From Ananas comosus (lineage: Eukaryota > Streptophyta > Magnoliopsida > Poales > Bromeliaceae), in contig NW_017893363.1 of NCBI RefSeq assembly GCF_001540865.1, forward strand, positions 34,068-98,067: 64,000 nucleotides of DNA, written 5' to 3'. The position numbers were made by a program, and so were the translations under genes. Shown here one piece after another: positions 57,701-64,000 of this stretch. The notes below the pieces were generated by a model. It saw nothing but the letters and a program-made list of their open reading frames with translations, made no database searches and was not told the origin of the DNA. How positions within the stretch are numbered: position 1 is the stretch's first letter; the number at the start of each line of letters is the position of its first letter.

Positions 57701-60510
57701 GTGACCCGAGAGCCAAGATCGAGCGAAGGTGGCAGAACTGCGGGAGCAGGTCGCTCACAATGTGGCGTCGATGCAAGCCCAAGGAGAGCCTCGGTCGAGC
57801 ACTCGCTCCAGGAAGTTTGTGGAGGCGCCAAGCCGGCACGCGGCGGCGCGCAGCGCGCGGCAATGGAGATCACCGAAATCTCGCCCTGTCGCGCCTTCGG
57901 CACGCACACACGGTTGCGGCCGATGGGAGGGAGGCAATAGCGGCGGTTCCGATACGGCAGTTCCCACCCTGCCGACAAGTGTCGGCCTACTGACAGCTCG
58001 GGTTCGCGACACTCGAACGACGAGGTCGATGAAGTGGAGCGGTGAAGGCGGCGCTAGACAACGGCTTTAATGAAGTTTATGAAGTTTTAAACACCACATT
58101 TTGAAGGGGAAAGGTGGAGCCGTCGGTGGTGGAGTCTTGGGTTTGACTTTATGGAGCCTTTCGAGGACTTGTACCCCGGAGAAGGATTAAGGTCGCCCCT
58201 CGCCACGAAAAGTCGCGCGCATGCCGTCGAAGGCGGCGAAGGGTGTGGTGGAAGCGGTTGACAGCGGCGATCGACTCGCTCTGGAACTCTCACCAATCTC
58301 TGGGAAGATTCAAAGGAGGGAGATGTTTGGAAATTACTGTCCGCCGCACACCGAGAAGCGGAACTAAAGAGACAATTTCCGGCAAATTGAGAGCAGGAAG
58401 ACCGTTCGGTGGCGGACTACGAGCAGCGAGTTCTCCACAATATAGAACTTCGTCTGCCGGAGCGTGTCAAGGAGACTGCGGATCGACCGAAGTGGTTCTG
58501 CGAGACATATCGGCGGTGATTTAAGGGCGCGTGCAAATTTCAGCTCACTGACTTCGCCTGAAGTTTTCAACAAGGCGCTGTGGGCGAGCAATGGAGATCC
58601 CACTTGCGGGAGGAGCGTGAGTTGTTGCCGGACGCCAGGACCAAGGGAAGAAGCGATCGGGCAGCGGCGGTCGGGGAGACAATCTAGTTCGAGGAGGCCC
58701 CCAAGTATCCCGTCGCAGTCGTGGGGCCGTGGCCGCAGCGTTGCCCTATCGGTGGCAGATCGAGCCATCGGCCACCGCAGGTTAGGCAACACAAGGACGG
58801 TGCTTCATTGTGGACAAGAAGGGCACATTAGCCGCACTGTCCGTCAAAGGGCCTCATCTTACTCCGTCGGTCGCATCGGCTCCAGCGGCCCCTCGCTTTT
58901 ATCAAGGAGGGCCGTATGTTCCTGTAGCGGCGGGATGCGCAGATGACGCCGCGCACGCCGGAGTGACTCGATCAGCGCCGAGGCGACCGGTATCTCGCCA
59001 CTCAGGCCCAATGAAAGAGCCTGCCGCAAGCCGAGGAGCCTGATGTTGTGCAAGGTATGGTTCTAATCATGGAGTTCGCTCCAAGCTAATGTTCGATAAA
59101 AAAGGTGCCACACATTCAATATTAGTAGGAGCATTTGCACCATGCATGAATACCGCATAACAGCAAGTGGCAATGGCAAGTGGCGATTCGAAGCTCCCAG
59201 TCATCATTTAATACCTATACGGAGTGCTCGTCACTGCCCAGTACAATAGCGTATGTGGATAATGCCATCCGAATGTTGGAGTACTCAACTAAACTGAGCG
59301 TATGATCATTTTGGATCATGGATTGGCTCTCAAGGTATTACGCACGAATCGATTGTAAGCATAGATCAATCGGCCTTTCGAGAGCCAGGACAGAAGGAAG
59401 TTCGGTTTATCCGAGCTCATCGGAGTTCTTGCTTCGTCGTGACAGTATCGGCGAGCGAGAAGCTAGGAATTGGTAGACGCGGTTGCGCGCATTTTGGCGA
59501 CTCGCGGGAGGTGGAATCACGGGTGGTAACAAAACTAAAGATTTATCGTGGTGCGGAATTTGCGATGTATTTCCTACGAGTACCGGGAATGCCGCCGATC
59601 GGGAGATCCGAGTTCGTTATAGACTGATTCCAGGACGGCGCCAATTCTCGAAAGCCCCATACCGCAGCGCCTGGCAGAGTTAAGAGAATTCAGGGATCAG
59701 TTACAAGACTTCTGCGACAAAAGGTTCATCCGGGCCCGAGGTATCGCCCGTGGGTAGCGCCGTGTTATTCGTGCGGCAAGAAGGATGTTCGTTCGACTCT
59801 GCGTGATAATCGATGAGTTGAATAAGGTTACAATATAAGAACAAGTACCCGTTGCCCCCGAATCGACGACTTATTTGATCAATTACAAGGGTCACGAGTA
59901 ATAACTCGAAAGTATAGACCTACAATCCGGCTATCTAAGTTAGAAGAAAAAAGATCCAAGCCGAGGATATTCAAGAAACGGTGTTTCGCACGCGGTATGG
60001 ACACTATGCGTACACGTATGCTTTCGGGATTACTAATCCCGGCCGCATTCATGGGATCTGATGAACCGTGTGTTCAAGGCGTGCTTGGACCGATTTTCCG
60101 TGGTCTTCAATAGACGACATCTTGGTCATTCGTGCGGACGAGCGAAGAGACGCGGAGCATTGGCGGACGTGCTTCAAATGCCTTCGGGAGGAGAAGCTAT
60201 TTGCAAAGCTGAAGAAGTGTGATTTCTGGCTTCGAGGGTTGCCTTCTGGGGCATGTGATTTCCGAGGGCGGTGTCCGGTTGCACCCGAGGAAAGTCGAAC
60301 GGTGAGAAATACGCCACTGGCCGATGAAACGTTACGGAGGTCGACTTGTGGCTTAGCCGGCCTATTACTGACTCGGTTTGTGAGGGCTTTTCGAAGATTG
60401 TAACTCGCACTTACCGTCTGACACAGAAGGCCGTCAAGTTCATATTGGAGCGACAGAGTGTGACTCGAAGCTTCATAACGAGTTGAAGAGAAGATTGACG
60501 TCGCTCCAAT
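54737..60510 (+). mobile_element. Element 7: degenerate gypsy retrotransposon
   Basis: 5' LTR 54737-57265 (TGTAAGGAAGTGAATTCTCG ... GGGCGTGACA), a degenerate primer site at 57274-57285 (TGTAATCAGAGC), and a broken gag-pol to about 60510. There a minus-strand LTR starts and the integrase and 3' LTR are lost. The LTR has a diverged ACCGGT cluster (about 54910-55200). Confidence 0.85.
57634..60510 (+). pseudogene. gag-pol: Element 7 gag-pol remnant with many one-base indels
   Basis: Similarity to elements 4 and 5 is clear at the DNA level but the frame changes every few dozen bases. Recognisable landmarks are the gag start MSPKAF (about 57634), a zinc-knuckle piece HCGQEGHIS (about 58806-58832), the protease region (FDKKGATHS, about 59088), RT start (about 59620), the FIDD region at about 60105-60125 (an extra A splits it), and KKCDFWL (about 60205). 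Indels relative to element 5 are very frequent and mostly single bases. The sequence ends in the RNase H region. Confidence 0.85.
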
Positions 60511-63500
60511 TGTCACGCACCGAGCGCGCCTCTTTGTCGGCATTCGGGCACGCCAACGATAGACCGCGGAAAAAAACGACAGGTTCCCCTGTACCGCGTG
60601 ACAGAGTCTCCCGCTGTACGTTCAAGGCGTTCGCAATCATCACAAATGATACGAAGTTCCAAACAGGAAACACATTTCAACCCCAAGATGCAAAGGAAGA
60701 TCAAAAACACTAAATCTAACTTGCTATTACACCTGCATTCCTCTCACATACTACATTTTTACATTCACATTACATTCTTTTAGCATGATCCTCACTTCCA
60801 ATTATACAATCAAGTTTCTTAACATGCTTATTACAAACATTGTTCTTACAATTATGCACATTTTTGTTCTTTGCATTTATAGCCCCTTAAGAAAGCGCCG
60901 ACTCAGGTGCTTGCTACTGGTCTCAGGGGTAGGGCTAACTACGGACTACGGCCGTTGTCCTCGCGCCGCCGGTGCCGCTCGCCGTGTGACGCTGTAAAAC
61001 CCCGAAAGCAACGTGGGGTGAGAACTAAAGCTCCATATTCCCCAGTGGTACGCACCCAAGGGAACGAGCTCGACCATCAGGTCAAAGGAGGCAAAACAAC
61101 ATGTTAGTTCCAGTAGATAGAATATGAATCTAAATCATGCACTAACATTACCATGCTTTTGCTCACCACATGCAATATATGCAAATTAATGCAACTCATA
61201 TAGTAGATTAATTGCTTCTACATCTTTATTCTTATCCATTCTTTACTTTTAACTCATTCTTTACTTTACTCACTACATTAGCAATTAACCTTTCTTTATT
61301 GCTTTATACTTGTTATTCTTAGCATTAGCCTTTTCTTATTCTAATTCTTTATGTCTTTATTCTTTACGCTTTACTAAGGGTTACTCACACCTTAGAATAT
61401 TAACACACATTAGCGCTTTCTTCCTAAGGTTACTTTAGCCTTAGGCCAACTTTGCCATCCGACTCGGTCTTGAAGTCAATCACTGCGATAGTCCGCTCTG
61501 CCGCTCGAGGTGAGGAACTCACACATGCACCTCAGCCCCTCATGCATTCAAACCACATCGCCCAAACGGGTCCGCCACAGGAGTGCGTACATCCGTGTCA
61601 AGGGATCCCCCCGGTGGAGAGAACATGCCGCATACACCCTGCAGCCCGAATCCCCGATAAGGGAGAAGGAACAATGCCACATGGCACCTATCGCTCATTG
61701 TTCTTGCTCATTGACAGCTCAAGCCTCGAAGTTCTTGCCGTGGAGAGGAACATGCCACATGCACAGAACCGCGCCAGACTATCGAGCTTGTATGCTTGCA
61801 CCTAGGCAGCCGCTGCATCTAGCAGTCCGCTGGCACTACACACCGCACTAGCAAGGGACAAAAAAATTCCGGAAGCCACTTCAAAACATTACTGAAGGTT
61901 GGTCTCACATTTTTCTATGTTTATTCGAGCCTATCTAGGGTCCAAGTCTTACTCAACCTAAGTTAATACATTAGGGTTTCAACGTCATTATCTTCTTACC
62001 TAAGGTCATTGACACTAGTACAACATTCTTTTCACCTAAGTTCATTGACTCTTGGTTCTATATCATTACGATTAAACCTAGGTTTACTTTTGCTCTAGGT
62101 TCAATGCCATCATGTTCTGTTTCCTAGTTGTGCCACACCTAGAATTATTACTTGACATGCCTCGTGAATAACCTATGTTCAATGACACTAGGTTCAATAC
62201 TCACTCTTGTTCAACCTAGGTTGCACGACTCTAAGTTCAATGGACTCGATCTATATGTATACATATGTCCTTTATCATAGCATTCCTTACCATTAGCATC
62301 CCTATATCATGCCATCATACCTGTACTTGGCATTATCCTCATGCATGCTTATCATGTATACTTAGCATTCTCTATTTCACATCAATATTGAATTCAGCGT
62401 TAGCATTCTTACATTATGTATTACACATCTTTTTAGCATTTCATCAGCATTCCATTTCTAAACATCATCTAGTCTCCTACTGGGCATTTAAAACTTATCA
62501 TTTATCTAACATATCTATAAAGATGTCACAATATTTTAGCTTGTGTTCTTACATTATGTCAATATTCATACTTTTAGCATTTCCTATTATGACAGCAAAT
62601 GCATTTCTCAACAATAACCTGCTTTATATATCATTACTTGCCACATATTACATGCATTATTAACATCTTAACATGGCATTGATATACATTTTTAGCATCA
62701 TTATAGTGCATTCTTACTTAACATTCTTATTACGCATTCTTACTTAACATTCTTATCATGCCATCAATAGTGAAAACACCACTAACTTTGCATGAAGCGC
62801 GACCTAGTCCTTCGGTAAGCACAACCACCTTTTAACTCTTTCGCGATGCTTTTCGCACTTGGGCAATCGCCCCCGCGCACCCGTGACGGCCGGTTTGACC
62901 CAAACTACTTGCGCGACACCGAACGGCCCATTCCCGCGATCCGTTTGTTCGGCGAGTTATTCCCCGAGCCCACATCTCCCGATCCATTTCCATGATTTGG
63001 AGCTTATCCCGCGTGCTGGCGGCTATCTGTACCAAAACAGAATTGTTCGTACAATAACTTCGCGGTATCGCTAGTCGATTGTCGAACCGAGCGCACCAAC
63101 ACGCGTTCGTTATACCCCCAATAGGTTTGTAAGGGTCAATTGAAGATCAAAACTCAACTATTTCAAAAACCCCTTTTTGAGCCACTATGCCAATATTGCA
63201 AAATGCCCATTTCATCTCATGAATCCAAGCATAAACCATCTATTTAGGCATGCTAAGATCCATTAAAATCATCTTTAGAGTATAAACTAACTTAACCCTA
63301 GATCTACCATCTAAAATTCAAGAAGCTTACGCTCTCTAGTTTGCTCCCATGGCTCAGAAGGCAGATGAAGATGAAAGCTCCATCTTCTATTGGCCTCTTC
63401 TCCTTCAATCTTCTTCTATTTCCCTTTCTTTCCTCTCTCTTCTCCTTTTTCTTTCTAGAGAGAGAGAGGGAGAGGTTTTTGGTGTAGGAGAAGTGAGAGA

Positions 63501-63994
63501 ACCGAGGGAAAGAGAGAAGATCCTCTCATAACACTCTCATAAGTGCCGATTTTGCACTTAAGGCCCCTCCCACAAGTTTCCCTCGGCACAGCCCAAACTG
63601 GATTTCGGTTCTGAGCTGGTCCATTGCGGTGAGAGACCGGTGACCCCGAAAAAGGCCAGAATCGCAGACTTAGCCAATTTTCAGCATTTTCAGCCTTATC
63701 CTTTTTCACATCGCGTTTTCCGCGGTCGTTTTTCGCTCGTTGACTCTTCCGTTTCTTTTCAAATCGAACCGAGACTCTCCAAACATGTTTCAAACATGTT
63801 TCATCAATCTTTTCATCCACCGCTAATGCCGGATTTAGTTCAAACGGCCCAACATAGCCTTACGGTTCCGTTCTCACGCGCACGCTAAGTGCGCACCGAA
63901 GCACCCGAATGCTCCCGATACTTCGCCGGATATGATATCCAAGGCTTTCTAACTAACTAACATCGTAACTCAGAAAGAAAATTCGGTGTATACA
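60511..63994 (-). mobile_element. Old gypsy LTR, probably the 3' LTR of an element beyond the right edge
   Basis: It opens TGTCACGCACCGAGCGCGCC at 60511 and ends GGTGTATACA at about 63994, in minus orientation. Landmarks of the family are present: a GAGAACT...CCCCAGTGG segment near 61020-61045, CT-rich then GA-rich sequence at 63395-63500, and an ACCGG site near 63637. There is no primer site to its left, and flanks CCAAT and TTCTC do not match, so it is unlikely to be a solo LTR. The purines that follow in element sense (AGAGAA) could be part of a polypurine tract. The stretch holds no gene; 61900-62760 is AT-rich with repeated CATTCTTA-type words. Confidence 0.65.
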
Positions 63995-64000
63995 TTCTCT

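Noticed and set aside
61452..61851. Two overlapping plus-strand frames of about 115 residues
   Set aside because: They lie in the old LTR at 60511-63994, overlap in different frames and show no motif.

Overview
The window is plant nuclear DNA, most likely from a commelinid monocot. It has one intronless, very GC-rich PPR gene at the left end. Almost everything from about 4.1 kb onward is a nest of Ty3/gypsy LTR retrotransposons with one Ty1/copia solo LTR. The strong GC bias of the PPR gene and the family types fit a monocot such as a bromeliad (pineapple-like), but the species is inference. I see no bacterial features, CRISPR, tRNA or rRNA genes.

Layout. 1-620: AT-rich flank with a small tandem repeat. 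621-1796: PLS-type PPR gene with a broken C-terminal E motif. 1797-4094: AT-rich intergenic DNA with a short duplication, a possible old copia LTR end, a GC-rich patch and an unmerged contig overlap at 3996. 4095-4527: LTR fragment. 4528-14992: element 1 (minus strand), long LTRs around a gag-pol whose gag lacks the capsid core; its left LTR contains an inverted block and a 557-N gap. 14993-19327: element 2 (minus), gag plus 5' LTR with an 8 x 32 bp array. 19328-19865: LTR fragment. 19866-23583: element 3 (minus) gag, split by a solo LTR (20029-22699, target duplication TGTGC). 23584-25915: another minus LTR. 25916-45125: element 5 (plus), whose 5' LTR holds the complete element 4 (27583-37993, target duplication ATAGA). 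45126-54736: element 6 (minus), split by a gypsy-type LTR insertion (46777-50009, GGCAT) and a copia solo LTR (51150-52375, CTGAG). 54737-60510: element 7 (plus), full of one-base indels. 60511-63994: a minus LTR, probably of an element continuing past the right edge.

The gypsy elements share a tRNA-iMet primer site (TGGTATCAGAGC), long LTRs (about 2.5-3 kb), a Gag-Pro-RT-RNaseH-IN order and a C-terminal chromodomain-like tail. This fits the chromovirus group, probably the Tekay/Del lineage. No copy has an intact gag-pol frame. Element 4 is disabled only by stop codons (nine, no frameshift), nearly all explained by C-to-T type changes. Elements 4 and 5 share one stop at the same integrase codon.

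No new cellular system is visible. The best leads are the shared integrase stop, the ACCGGT-centred palindrome clusters found in several LTR families (gypsy and copia), and the precise loss of the capsid core in element 1. Several oddities (flipped LTR block, overlaps around Ns, indel-rich element 7) may be assembly faults.
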